Source: an uncultured Muribaculaceae bacterium (GTDB lineage Bacteria; Bacteroidota; Bacteroidia; Bacteroidales; Muribaculaceae). Taken from it: a stretch of 42,130 nt of DNA. Below the pieces are notes generated by a model. The model saw only the letters and a list, made by a program, of their open reading frames with translations. It had not been told where the DNA came from and searched no databases. Location of the stretch: assembly GCA_902494515.1 (NCBI GenBank), contig CABUTS010000019.1, positions 1 through 42,130 on the forward strand. The letters run 5' to 3'. Each line of letters begins with the position of its first letter. The stretch's first letter is position 1. Position numbers and translations under genes: made by a program. Of the stretch, positions 32,855 through 41,093 are shown one piece after another.

Positions 32855-34162
32855 ATGAGCAATAAAGATATGTATAACGAGGATATGCTTCATGACTCCT
32901 GGGACCGGGAGCATCTGTGGCATCCTTACACCTCAACCATCGACCCGCTGCCCACATATAAAGTAGTGTCGGCCCACGACAACCGTCTGGTGCTCGCCGA
33001 CGGGCGCGAGCTGATCGAGGGGATGTCGTCGTGGTGGTGTGCCTGCCACGGCTACAATCATCCTCGGCTCAACGAGGCTGCCCGCCGGCAGCTCGGCAGG
33101 ATGAGCCATGTGATGTTCGGCGGAATCACCCACGACCCGGCAATCGAGCTGGGGAAGAAGCTGCTGAACATCGCCCCGAAGTCGATGCACAATATTTTTT
33201 ATGCCGATTCCGGCTCCGTGGCCGTTGAAGTTGCGATGAAAATGGCAGTCCAGGCGGCCATCAGCCGCAGTGGCTCGCACACCAAGACCAACTTCGCCAC
33301 CATCCGGTCGGGCTACCACGGCGACACCTGGAACGCCATGAGTGTCTGCGACCCGGTCACCGGCATGCACTCCGCCTTCGGTCCGGCGCTCCCGGTGCGC
33401 TACTTCGTGCCGCAGCCCCGTTCGCGTTTCGACGGTCCCTGGGACCCCGCCGATATCGAACCGATGGCGCAGTTGCTCAGGGAGAAGCACCAGGAACTCG
33501 CCGCCGTAATCCTGGAACCGGTGGTTCAGGGCGCCGGAGGGATGTGGTTCTACAATCCGCAGTACCTCAGGGAGTTGCGACACCTCTGCGATGAGTATGA
33601 CGTTTACCTTATTTTCGACGAAATCGCAACAGGTTTCTGGCGCACAGGCCGGTGCTTCGCCTGCGAATGGGCCGGCGTAGAGCCGGATATAATGACCATA
33701 GGTAAGTGTCTGACAGGCGGTTACCTCACCTCGGCTGCCGTGCTGACCACCAAGGAGGTCGCCGACACCATCTCGAAAGGGGAAGCCGGAGTGATGATGC
33801 ACGGTCCGACGTTCATGGCCAACCCGCTGGCATGCGCAATTGCCTGCGAGTCAATCGACATCCTCGCCGAGCAGGATATGGCCGCGCTCGTGGCGTCGCT
33901 GCAGGAGCGGATTACCCGCTATCTTGCCCCGGCTAAAGAGCTGCCGTATGTCACCGACGTCCGTGTCCTCGGCTGCATCGGCGTGGTCGAAACCGCCAAG
34001 CCGGTAGACCTCGGAAAGTTCCAGCAGGAGTGTGTGCGACGCGGCATCTGGGTCCGTCCGTTTGGCCGCAACGTCTACATCATGCCCCCCTACGTCACCC
34101 CCGACACCGACCTGCAGACCCTCTGCCGCGAAATGATCGAAACCCTGAAGGCCGTTTACTAA
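32855..34162 (+). CDS. bioA: Adenosylmethionine-8-amino-7-oxononanoate aminotransferase
   Basis: A 435-residue PLP enzyme of aminotransferase class III that makes 7,8-diaminopelargonate from KAPA, normally with SAM as amino donor. HLWHPYTSTIDPLPTYKV is the BioA N-terminal signature, MSSWWCACHGYNHPRLNEA a substrate-pocket block, YADSGSVAVEVAMKMA and FDEIATGFWRTG bind PLP, and TIGKCLTGG holds the Schiff-base Lys284. HGPTFMANPLACAIA is also BioA-specific. First gene of the biotin operon; its promoter region is shared with dapF. Confidence 0.97.
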   Translation: MSNKDMYNEDMLHDSWDREHLWHPYTSTIDPLPTYKVVSAHDNRLVLADGRELIEGMSSWWCACHGYNHPRLNEAARRQLGRMSHVMFGGITHDPAIELGKKLLNIAPKSMHNIFYADSGSVAVEVAMKMAVQAAISRSGSHTKTNFATIRSGYHGDTWNAMSVCDPVTGMHSAFGPALPVRYFVPQPRSRFDGPWDPADIEPMAQLLREKHQELAAVILEPVVQGAGGMWFYNPQYLRELRHLCDEYDVYLIFDEIATGFWRTGRCFACEWAGVEPDIMTIGKCLTGGYLTSAAVLTTKEVADTISKGEAGVMMHGPTFMANPLACAIACESIDILAEQDMAALVASLQERITRYLAPAKELPYVTDVRVLGCIGVVETAKPVDLGKFQQECVRRGIWVRPFGRNVYIMPPYVTPDTDLQTLCREMIETLKAVY

Positions 34163-34202
34163 CTTAGCACTGAGAAATTTGTTATAGTAAGAAAAAGACA
34201 CA

Positions 34203-35363
34203 ATGGATTTTTCTGAACATCTTGACAACTTACGCAGCGAAGGAAACCTTCGCGAGATTCCACGCCTGACAAAAGCCGGGATTATAGATTTTTCGACCAA
34301 CGATTACCTCGGACTCGGTTCCGACCCCGACATACAGGCTGCATTTTTCGCCGACCCGGCATCGCTGAAAGTGCCGATGACCTCCTCGGCATCGCGCCTG
34401 CTGGCATCCCGGCAGATTGAATACGACAACATCGAGGTTGCCCTGCGGCTGCTGTATTCCCGACGCCGCGGCGACGACACCGGCGCGCTGCTGTTCAACT
34501 CCGGTTATCACGCCAACACAGGTCTGATTCCCGCAATAGCCAGCCCCAAAGACACTTACATTCTGGCCGACAAGCTGGTACACGCCTCGATCATCGACGG
34601 TATCATCCTCTCCCGGGCGCCGTTCAGCCGCTTCCGCCACAATGATTACAACCATCTCCACGAGCTGCTGAAAAAGCACGCCGCCGACCATAAGCATATC
34701 CTCGTTGTGGTCGAGAGCGTATACTCGATGGATGGTGACCGCGCCGACATCGAAGCCCTGCTCGGACTCCGCCGCGAATTCCCGAACGTAGCGCTTTATG
34801 TCGACGAAGCCCACGCTTTCGGTGTTCTCGGCCACCACGGTCTCGGCCTGGTTGCCGAATCCTCCGCCCCCTGGGAGGTGGATTTCACAATCGGTACCTT
34901 CGGAAAAGCCGCCGCTTCGATGGGGGCGTTCGCCATCACCGACGCCCACACCCGCGACTACCTGATAAACTCCGCCCGCAGTTTCATTTTCTCCACCGCG
35001 CTGCCGCCGATGCAGATTGCCTGGAGCCGCTTCACGCTGCAGAAACTGCTCCATGCCGCCGACCGCCGCAAGCATCTCGAGGAGCTGGCAGGGGAACTGA
35101 ACAATGTCCTCTCGCAGTTCTCGGTCGTACCGATTGCGAAGTCGCACATCCAGCCGCTGATTATCGGCGACGCCCGGGAGGCCGTGGATCTCTCGAACCG
35201 ACTGATGACAATCTACGGCCTGCGCGTGCTGGCCATCCGTCGTCCTACCGTTCCGCCGGGCACCGAGCGCCTGCGTTTCTCTCTCTCCGCCGCGATGAGT
35301 TCCAACGACATCCGCATACTCGACAAGGCACTCCACGACCTGCTGCCGGTGCTTAACAAATAA
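34203..35363 (+). CDS. bioF: 8-amino-7-oxononanoate synthase
   Basis: A 386-residue alpha-oxoamine synthase (PLP) that condenses pimeloyl-ACP or -CoA with alanine to give KAPA. IDFSTNDYLGLGSDPDIQ (29-46), LLFNSGYHANTGLIPA, VVESVYSMDGDRADI, YVDEAHAFGVLG and TIGTFGKAAASMGAF with Schiff-base Lys235 are all present. It follows bioA by 40 bp with an A-rich ribosome-binding region (AGAAAAAGACACA), as usual in Bacteroidota, which lack strong Shine-Dalgarno sites. Confidence 0.96.
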   Translation: MDFSEHLDNLRSEGNLREIPRLTKAGIIDFSTNDYLGLGSDPDIQAAFFADPASLKVPMTSSASRLLASRQIEYDNIEVALRLLYSRRRGDDTGALLFNSGYHANTGLIPAIASPKDTYILADKLVHASIIDGIILSRAPFSRFRHNDYNHLHELLKKHAADHKHILVVVESVYSMDGDRADIEALLGLRREFPNVALYVDEAHAFGVLGHHGLGLVAESSAPWEVDFTIGTFGKAAASMGAFAITDAHTRDYLINSARSFIFSTALPPMQIAWSRFTLQKLLHAADRRKHLEELAGELNNVLSQFSVVPIAKSHIQPLIIGDAREAVDLSNRLMTIYGLRVLAIRRPTVPPGTERLRFSLSAAMSSNDIRILDKALHDLLPVLNK

Positions 35364-35396
35364 ATCCCCTGCACAATTATATAGCCAACATTATCC

Positions 35397-36845
35397 ATGC
35401 ACACATACCTTCTTTCCGACGCCCCCCACGAGGGGCTGATACTGCTGTTCTCGGGGTGGGGAACCGGCTTCGGCCCGTTTCTCAACCTCAGGAAGGAGGG
35501 TTATGACATCCTTCTGATTGAGGATTACCGCGACTTCTCGCCTGAAAGACTCGAAAGTGAGATTCTGAAGCAGGGCCGGGAATGGCAGGAGGTTATTGTC
35601 GTCGCATGGTCGTTCGGCGTCCGGGCTGCCACTGACTTCCTGCAGCAGACAGGACTGAACGTTACGCTGCGACTGGCCATAAACGGTACGCCGCAGCATA
35701 TCGACGGTCTCCGCGGAATCCCGCCCTCCATTTTTCAGGGGACACTCCGGGGGCTTGACTCCCGGAATCTCAGGAAGTTCCTGCTCCGCACCGCCGGATC
35801 GAAGGAGATGTTTGAGCAACAGCTCTCCCGGGCCGCCCTCTCGGAAGAGAAGGTCACCGACCTCCGCGATGAGCTGGAATATTTCGGTAACTGGCCCGTA
35901 TCTTCCGCCGACTCCCAGCTCCTCTGGGACAGGGCTCTGGTAAGCGAAAACGACCGCATTTTCCCGCCGGAAAATCAGCTTAAGGCGTGGGACGCTACGG
36001 ACGTACACATACTTAAAGGCGCAGCACATCTCCCTGATTTCCAGCATATAATCACTGAATACATCGTCCGCAAGGACCGGGTCGCCACCAAGTTCGGCAC
36101 AACCCGCGAAAGCTATACCGAAAACGCCTCCGCCCAGAAACAAACGGCTCTGCAGTTGTTCTCGCTGCTTAAACAGTCCACTGATTATCAGCAACTTCAC
36201 ACCGGGCTGAATATCCTTGAGATAGGGCAGGGGGACGGCACTTTCACGCGTCTTTTCTTCCCCTGGCTGCAACCGAAAACTGCCGGACTGATTCTGGCCG
36301 ACATTTCGGAAATCGCCTATAAGCCATCTGCCGAAGAATCGGAAGGCACTGAGATTCAGACCTATACCGGAGATGTCGAGACCTCGGCTTTCGAGCATAA
36401 GGTACTGACCGCCGATAAGTTCGATTTCATCCTCTCGGCCTCGGCCCTTCAGTGGCTCAATTCCCCGGCGATGCTGCTGAAGAAGTGCGCCGCAGCGCTG
36501 AAGCCCGGAGGCATCCTTGCCGTTGCTTTTTACGGCGAAGGAACACTCCGGGAACAGACCGACGCCGGCGGAACCGGTTTGAAATATCCCTCGGCAAAAC
36601 GTCTGCAAGCCGTAGCCGAGCAGTCCGGGCTGCAGACTCTGTGCTCTGATTCTCAGGAGATTGTACTCCGGTTCAAGACTCCGCTCGAAGCTCTGCGCCA
36701 CCTGAACCTGACCGGCGTCAACGCGCTGCCCTCAGACTCGGCAGCTTCCCGGACCCGCAGTCTTCTGCGCAACTGGCCGCTGGACGAGAGGGGAGAGGCA
36801 ACCCTGACCTTTGCTCCCCGCTACCTCCTGTTCCGAAAGCCCTGA
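35397..36845 (+). CDS. BioG-BioC fusion: pimeloyl-ACP methyl ester esterase and malonyl-ACP methyltransferase
   Basis: A 482-residue bifunctional protein. Residues 1-220 match BioG (DUF452) alpha/beta hydrolases: LLFSGWGTG oxyanion region, nucleophile Ser72 in VVAWSFGVRA, Asp186 in SENDRIFP and His211 in KGAAHLPD. Residues 228-482 match BioC, a SAM methyltransferase, starting with the BioC-like FGTTRESYTENASAQ and motif I ILEIGQGDGTF (273-283), later FILSASALQWL and ALKPGGILAVAF. BioC methylates malonyl-ACP to disguise it for fatty-acid elongation; BioG removes the methyl group at the pimeloyl stage. The first and last acts of the pimelate branch thus sit in one chain. It is 33 bp after bioF. 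Confidence 0.92.
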   Translation: MHTYLLSDAPHEGLILLFSGWGTGFGPFLNLRKEGYDILLIEDYRDFSPERLESEILKQGREWQEVIVVAWSFGVRAATDFLQQTGLNVTLRLAINGTPQHIDGLRGIPPSIFQGTLRGLDSRNLRKFLLRTAGSKEMFEQQLSRAALSEEKVTDLRDELEYFGNWPVSSADSQLLWDRALVSENDRIFPPENQLKAWDATDVHILKGAAHLPDFQHIITEYIVRKDRVATKFGTTRESYTENASAQKQTALQLFSLLKQSTDYQQLHTGLNILEIGQGDGTFTRLFFPWLQPKTAGLILADISEIAYKPSAEESEGTEIQTYTGDVETSAFEHKVLTADKFDFILSASALQWLNSPAMLLKKCAAALKPGGILAVAFYGEGTLREQTDAGGTGLKYPSAKRLQAVAEQSGLQTLCSDSQEIVLRFKTPLEALRHLNLTGVNALPSDSAASRTRSLLRNWPLDERGEATLTFAPRYLLFRKP

Positions 36846-36847
36846 AA

Positions 36848-36907
36848 ACTTTCATAAGCAACCATAAACATTCACAAGCTATCATAGACTTTCACAAGCA
36901 ACAGACT
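36848..36907. repeat. 20-bp imperfect tandem repeat upstream of bioD
   Basis: Three units beginning ACTTTCATAAGCAACCATAA (36848), ACATTCACAAGCTATCATAG (36868) and ACTTTCACAAGCAACAGACT (36888) share the core TTCAcAAGC. A partial fourth (GCAAGCAACCATTG) follows. The array lies in the 113-bp gap between bioGC and bioD. Confidence 0.8.
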
Positions 36908-36958
36908 CGCGCAAGCAACCATTGTCCGGGGTTCATTTAACCGAAAAAACAACCAATC

Positions 36959-37594
36959 ATGAAATATTTTGTATCAGGAATCCACACCGACGCCGGAAAA
37001 TCATACTGCACCGGCTGGTTCGCCAAGGAACTAATGAATCAGGGCCAGAAAGTTATCACTCAGAAGTTTGTACAGACCGGAAACGTAGGGATGTCGGAGG
37101 ATATCGAGGTGCACCGCCGCCTGATGGGCACAGGTCTTCTCCCCGAGGACCTCGACCACACCACCGCCCCGCTGATTTTCACGCACCCCTGTTCGCCGCA
37201 GCTCGCCGCACGTCTTGACAACCGCGAAATCGACCTCGGCGTCATCGACCGGGCCACCGCAACGCTCGAGAGCCGCTACGACACTGTGCTCATCGAAGGT
37301 GCCGGGGGACTGATGGTGCCCCTGACCGACGATTTCCTGACCATCGACTACATCGCGAGCCGTAAACTCCCGCTGATTATGGTCGTAAACGCCTCGCTCG
37401 GCTCAATCAACCACGCGGTCCTGTCGTTCGAAGCTATCAAGAACCGCGGAATCGAAATGCCCGTGGTGCTCTTCAACCACCATTTCGACTACGACCCCCT
37501 CATCACCGACGACACATACAATTACATCCGCCGCTACCTCACACGTCATTTCCCGGCCACACACCTGTTGGACGTGCCGGGTAATCTGAAATAA
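36959..37594 (+). CDS. bioD: Dethiobiotin synthetase
   Basis: A 211-residue ATP-dependent carboxylase closing the ureido ring of dethiobiotin. The P-loop is SGIHTDAGKSYCTGWFAKEL (Lys14), followed by KVITQKFVQTGN (substrate lysine), LIEGAGGLMVPL (Mg2+ and phosphate site) and VVNASLGSINHAVLS. Length is typical (210-240). The final enzyme, biotin synthase BioB, is not in the window. It converges with mutS2, leaving a 6-bp gap with no terminator visible. Confidence 0.95.
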   Translation: MKYFVSGIHTDAGKSYCTGWFAKELMNQGQKVITQKFVQTGNVGMSEDIEVHRRLMGTGLLPEDLDHTTAPLIFTHPCSPQLAARLDNREIDLGVIDRATATLESRYDTVLIEGAGGLMVPLTDDFLTIDYIASRKLPLIMVVNASLGSINHAVLSFEAIKNRGIEMPVVLFNHHFDYDPLITDDTYNYIRRYLTRHFPATHLLDVPGNLK

Positions 37595-37600
37595 ATTTGA

Positions 37601-40057
37601 TTACCTGAGGGAAACGACGGTGATGCCGGCGCCCCCGAAGCGGACATCTTCGTCGGAGTATCGGGCGACCCCGGGGAGGGTTTCGAGGTATTGCCGGATG
37701 GCCTGACGCAGGGCTCCGGTACCGGTGCCGTGGAGGATGCGGACAGGGGATTGCTGGAACTGAATGGCGTCGTCCATGAAATATGTCACAGCCTGCAGGG
37801 CCTCGTCGGCACGCATGCCGCGGACATCAATCTCCGGTTTGAAGGAGAGCTGACGGTCGCGCAGCGAATCGGTGGTCGAACGGGAGAGGAACGATGTAGA
37901 TTTGGCGCCGCTCTGCGGTTTTGCCAGCGACCGTCTCAGGCGGTTGATTTTCACCGTAGTTTTCAACATGCCGAACGAACAGAGGGCATTATTGCCGGAA
38001 ATCTCGAGGATGGTTCCGACCGTGCCGCCGCCGTCAAGTTTCACGAAATCTCCGACTTGCAGCGGGCGCGCAGCATCCTGTGACTTCGTCTGGGCCTTCG
38101 GTTTGCGGGGCTTCGGAGCCTTGTTCAGCAACTTGTTGCCGCTGTCGTTTGCCGCCGACAGTTCAGCCGACAGTTCCGATTTCTCCTTCTCCAACAGTTC
38201 GCGGGCCTGACGGGTACGCTCCTTGTCGGCCTGCGCCTGACGGATTTCGCGTATGGTCCGTTCGATGGTGGCGTTTGAGGAATCGAGAATCTTCCGGGCC
38301 TCGTCGCGTGCCTCGGAGATAATCTCGCGTCGCGACGAACGGAGCTTCTCGGCGTCTGCCTCGTAGTTGGCCAGCGTCTGCTCCAGCTGCTTCTCCTTGC
38401 GCCGGATGTCGGCGCGTTTATTTTCCCAATAGCGGCGGTCGCGGGCGATGTCGAGCAGATATTTGTCCATGTTTACGTAGTCCGAGCCGACAATCTCGCG
38501 GGCTGTGTCGATGACATCCTGCGGCAGCCCGGCGGTGCGGGCGATCTCCAGGGCGAAACTGCTGCCGGGGGAACCGATTGAGAGCTTGAACAGCGGGCGG
38601 AGCTGCTGACGGTCGTAAAGCATCGAGCCGTTCACCAGCCCTTCGGTGTCGCGGGCAAACAGTTTGAGATTCTGATAATGGGTGGTTATCACACCCCACA
38701 TCCCCTTCCTGTTCAGGTCGGCGAGGATAGCCTGAGCTATGGCCCCGCCAATCTGCGGCTCCGTGCCCGAACCGAATTCATCAATCAGCATCAGCGACGA
38801 CGGCCGGCCATGGCGCAGGAACTGCTTCATGTGCGACAGGTGCGAGGAATAGGTCGACAGGTCGTCGAGAATCGACTGGTCGTCGCCGATGTCGATGAAC
38901 AGGTCCTCGAAAATACCCATGCGGGAATTCTCGTAGAGAGGCGGGAGCAGGCCCGACTGCATCATATACTGAAGAATACCTACCGTCTTAAGACACACGG
39001 ATTTACCGCCGGCATTAGGTCCGGAAATCAGCAGAATCCGCTCCTTCGGTGTCAGCCGGATGTCGAGCGGCACAATCTCCTTACCCTTCTTGCGGAGCGA
39101 AAGCAACAGCACAGGATGTTCGGCGTGATACCATTCCAACTCCGGACCGTCGGTCAGCTGCGGGAGCATACCACCGACCTCCTGAGCATACAGCGCTTTG
39201 GCCCGCACGAAGTCGAACCAGCCGAGAATCTTCACATTCTCCTGAAGCGCCGGGATGTCGGGGCGCAGCCGCGATGTCATGGCCGTCAGAATCCGGGCAA
39301 TTTCCCGCTGCTCGTCGAGCTGCAGCTGGCGCTGCCGGTTGTTCACCTCCACGACCTCCGAGGGTTCGATGAAGTATGTCTTGCCGGAAGCCGACTGGTC
39401 ATGCACGATGCCGGGGATGCGGCGCTTGTTCATCGGCGGAACAGGGAGTACCAGACGGCCGTCGCGCACCGACGGCGCGGCGTCAGCCTCGAGCAGCCCC
39501 TCCTCCACAGCCTTCGCCATCACGCGGCGCAGGATAGCATTTGCCGTGCCGGAAATGCGGCGCAGTTCAGCGCGAATCTGAGCCAACTCGGGGGAGGCAT
39601 TGTCGCGGATATTGCCGTAGGGATCGATAATTCGCTCCAGTTCGGCGGCCAGAGAGGGGAGAGGGTCGATGAACTTCGCCTCATCCCAGAGCAGCGGGAA
39701 GCGGGAGTTCTCCTCGTCGTCCTCCGGACGGAAAAACGCCGAGACTTCAGCGGCCGTCGTCAGCTGCTTATATACCAGAAGCAATTCCTGGGCTGTAAGA
39801 AACGAACCGACCACGCGGGCGCGGGCCAGCAGTTCCGACAGGTCGGGGACGGTGCCGAGGGCAAACCCTGCGTCGGGCGAGAGGGCCTTCACCATCTGGT
39901 CGACACATCGCAGCGAGCGCTCCACGGCCTGATAGTCGGTCATGAAGTTCATTCCGGCGACTTCCGCAGCTCCCGCCACAGAGGTTGTCAGGGCTGCCAC
40001 CCGTGAGCGTACGGCGCTGAAGCCCGTCTTATATTCAAATGAATCAGGATATATCAA
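37601..40057 (-). CDS. mutS2: MutS2 family protein with Smr nuclease domain
   Basis: An 818-residue MutS2. It lacks the mismatch-recognition domain of MutS and has core/lever helices, then the ABC-type ATPase: Walker A ISGPNAGGKSV (345-354), LMLIDEFGSGTEPQIGG (Walker B and D-loop) and VITTHYQNLK (H-loop). A long coiled coil (about 560-660), a KOW-like DFVKLDGGGTVGTILEI and a C-terminal Smr domain (DVRGMRADEAL, LHGTGTGALRQAI) follow. Smr domains cut branched DNA or, in ribosome-rescue homologues, mRNA. The only start that fits the family pattern MIYPxxFE is TTG at 40057, 23 nt from the -7 box. Confidence 0.94.
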   Translation of the reverse strand: MIYPDSFEYKTGFSAVRSRVAALTTSVAGAAEVAGMNFMTDYQAVERSLRCVDQMVKALSPDAGFALGTVPDLSELLARARVVGSFLTAQELLLVYKQLTTAAEVSAFFRPEDDEENSRFPLLWDEAKFIDPLPSLAAELERIIDPYGNIRDNASPELAQIRAELRRISGTANAILRRVMAKAVEEGLLEADAAPSVRDGRLVLPVPPMNKRRIPGIVHDQSASGKTYFIEPSEVVEVNNRQRQLQLDEQREIARILTAMTSRLRPDIPALQENVKILGWFDFVRAKALYAQEVGGMLPQLTDGPELEWYHAEHPVLLLSLRKKGKEIVPLDIRLTPKERILLISGPNAGGKSVCLKTVGILQYMMQSGLLPPLYENSRMGIFEDLFIDIGDDQSILDDLSTYSSHLSHMKQFLRHGRPSSLMLIDEFGSGTEPQIGGAIAQAILADLNRKGMWGVITTHYQNLKLFARDTEGLVNGSMLYDRQQLRPLFKLSIGSPGSSFALEIARTAGLPQDVIDTAREIVGSDYVNMDKYLLDIARDRRYWENKRADIRRKEKQLEQTLANYEADAEKLRSSRREIISEARDEARKILDSSNATIERTIREIRQAQADKERTRQARELLEKEKSELSAELSAANDSGNKLLNKAPKPRKPKAQTKSQDAARPLQVGDFVKLDGGGTVGTILEISGNNALCSFGMLKTTVKINRLRRSLAKPQSGAKSTSFLSRSTTDSLRDRQLSFKPEIDVRGMRADEALQAVTYFMDDAIQFQQSPVRILHGTGTGALRQAIRQYLETLPGVARYSDEDVRFGGAGITVVSLR

Positions 40058-40079
40058 ATCGAAAAAATTATTTAGAGTG

Positions 40080-40110
40080 CAAAATTACAAATTTCGGGGA
40101 AATTTAACAA
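40080..40110 (-). promoter_or_regulatory. Promoter of mutS2
   Basis: On the minus strand, TTGT (40110-40107), 19 bp and TAATTTTG (40087-40080) resemble the consensus. It supports a start codon at or near the TTG at 40057. Confidence 0.65.
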
Positions 40111-40185
40111 CCATTTCGCTTTAACATGTGTTATAATATCACAAAACGAAGAAATGCAAATAACAGTTTCAAATTCAATATTATT

Positions 40186-40734
40186 ATGAAAGCCTTATCA
40201 ATTAACTTCTGGGGACAGACCAAATACTGGTGGATTGTCCTCGTCGTAGGGATTCTCCTCGTTGTAGGCGGCTTCGCCTACTGGTTCTGGCCGGAAGCCG
40301 GATATGCCGTGGCATCTCAGATTTTCGGCTGGCTACTCGTTCTGGTCGGCATCGTACAGCTCTGTGTCGCCTCAGGTGTTGACCGTCCGTCGGGATGGGG
40401 ATGGTGGATCGCCGGAGGCGTCATCGACCTTTTCGTCGGCTTCCTTCTTGTCCGCTCGGTCATCCTTTCGGAAATCGTCTTCCCTTACTTCCTCGCGATC
40501 GTATTCATCTTCTGGGGCATTGCATCGATCATCGCCTCAGTATCCGGCCGTAAGAGATCCTACTGGTGGATGTACCTCGTAAACGGTATCCTGATGCTCC
40601 TCATCGGTTTCTTCTTCCTGGAAGCCGGCTGGCTGCAGAACATGATGATGGTATCGTTCCTGAGCGCTCTGGCCTTCATCTACTGGGGCTTCACCCTTGC
40701 CATGACCTCTTACGACATGAAGCCGGTCAAGTAA
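40186..40734 (+). CDS. DUF308 (HdeD-like) six-helix membrane protein
   Basis: A 182-residue integral membrane protein with about six transmembrane helices, e.g. YWWIVLVVGILLVVGGFAYW, FGWLLVLVGIVQLCVA, WWIAGGVIDLFVGFLLV, FPYFLAIVFIFWGIASIIASV, YWWMYLVNGILMLLIGFFFL and MVSFLSALAFIYWGFTLAM. The repeated G-x-x-x-L-F/L-x-G pattern within helix pairs is that of DUF308/HdeD proteins; E. coli HdeD has been linked to acid resistance at high cell density, but the role here is unknown. The frame is open 20 codons upstream; MKALSINFWGQTKYWW at 40186 is the natural start. It is monocistronic and followed by repeats and a strong terminator. Confidence 0.82.
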   Translation: MKALSINFWGQTKYWWIVLVVGILLVVGGFAYWFWPEAGYAVASQIFGWLLVLVGIVQLCVASGVDRPSGWGWWIAGGVIDLFVGFLLVRSVILSEIVFPYFLAIVFIFWGIASIIASVSGRKRSYWWMYLVNGILMLLIGFFFLEAGWLQNMMMVSFLSALAFIYWGFTLAMTSYDMKPVK

Positions 40735-40742
40735 ATCAGCTT

Positions 40743-40818
40743 AATGTAAGGCTCCCGAAGCCAACGGCAACGCCGCTGAAAATGTAAGGCTCCCGGAGCC
40801 AACGGCAACGCCGGTTAA
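40743..40818. repeat. 38-bp tandem duplication after the DUF308 gene
   Basis: AATGTAAGGCTCCCGAAGCC (40743) and AATGTAAGGCTCCCGGAGCC (40781) begin two adjacent 38-bp copies, nearly identical apart from their last few bases. Each contains the small palindrome CGGCAACGCCG and a GGCTCC/GGAGCC arm, so each can fold. Confidence 0.9.
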
Positions 40819-40833
40819 GAAAACCTCATGAGG

Positions 40834-40885
40834 TGAGGGGTTGCAAATTTAAAGATTTTTAACTTTGCAGCCCCTCATCTTTTTT
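40834..40885 (+). terminator. Strong intrinsic terminator after the DUF308 gene
   Basis: TGAGGGGTTGCAAA (40834-40847) pairs with TTTGCAGCCCCTCA (40864-40877), 14 pairs with one G-U, a 16-nt loop, then CTTTTTT. This is the clearest rho-independent terminator in the window. Confidence 0.88.
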
Positions 40886-40914
40886 GCGACATCGCTGCGA
40901 AATCCCTAATTTTG
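40883..40914 (+). promoter_or_regulatory. Consensus promoter of the tryptophan-rich protein gene
   Basis: TTTG (40883-40886), 20 bp and TAATTTTG (40907-40914) match the consensus exactly. The -33 box overlaps the U-tract of the preceding terminator. The start would be near 40919, giving a leader of about 175 nt. Confidence 0.75.
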
Positions 40915-40966
40915 TATTTAAGAAGTCAAAAACACCCTCAAGTTTGCCGAAAACGCTGTTAAACTC

Positions 40967-41061
40967 GCTGAAATGCCCTCATTTCAGCTGTTTCGGTTAA
41001 ACCAAAAGGCTTCTCAAACGTCTATATAATAAAGTATAAGCTTGAAAACGGCTTATACTTT
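40967..41061 (+). promoter_or_regulatory. Structured leader upstream of the tryptophan-rich protein gene
   Basis: Two perfect hairpins lie in the leader. GCTGAAAT/ATTTCAGC is at 40967-40974 and 40981-40988. AAAGTATAAGC/GCTTATACTTT is at 41031-41041 and 41051-41061, 32 nt before the ATG. A regulatory role is possible but unproven. The rest of 40735-41093 holds the 38-bp repeat, terminator and promoter listed separately, with no other gene seen. Confidence 0.5.
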
Positions 41062-41093
41062 TGACTTATCCTAAATTTAAGGGACTTCAGAAT

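Noticed and set aside
32855..37594. Riboswitch or BirA operator upstream of the biotin genes
   Set aside because: The 26-nt leader between the -7 box and bioA is too short for a riboswitch, and no inverted-repeat operator could be recognised with confidence.
38678..40006. 442-codon plus-strand frame opposite mutS2, and similar long antisense frames opposite dapL, bioGC, bioF, purF and glnN
   Set aside because: High GC and codon bias keep the complementary frame open. None shows a recognisable domain, promoter or sensible start, and each lies wholly within a well-supported gene.
40860..40867. TAACTTTG box inside the terminator after the DUF308 gene
   Set aside because: It forms part of the terminator stem and loop and has no -33 element at 19-21 bp; TTGC is only 15 bp upstream. 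The 40883-40914 promoter is a far better match.
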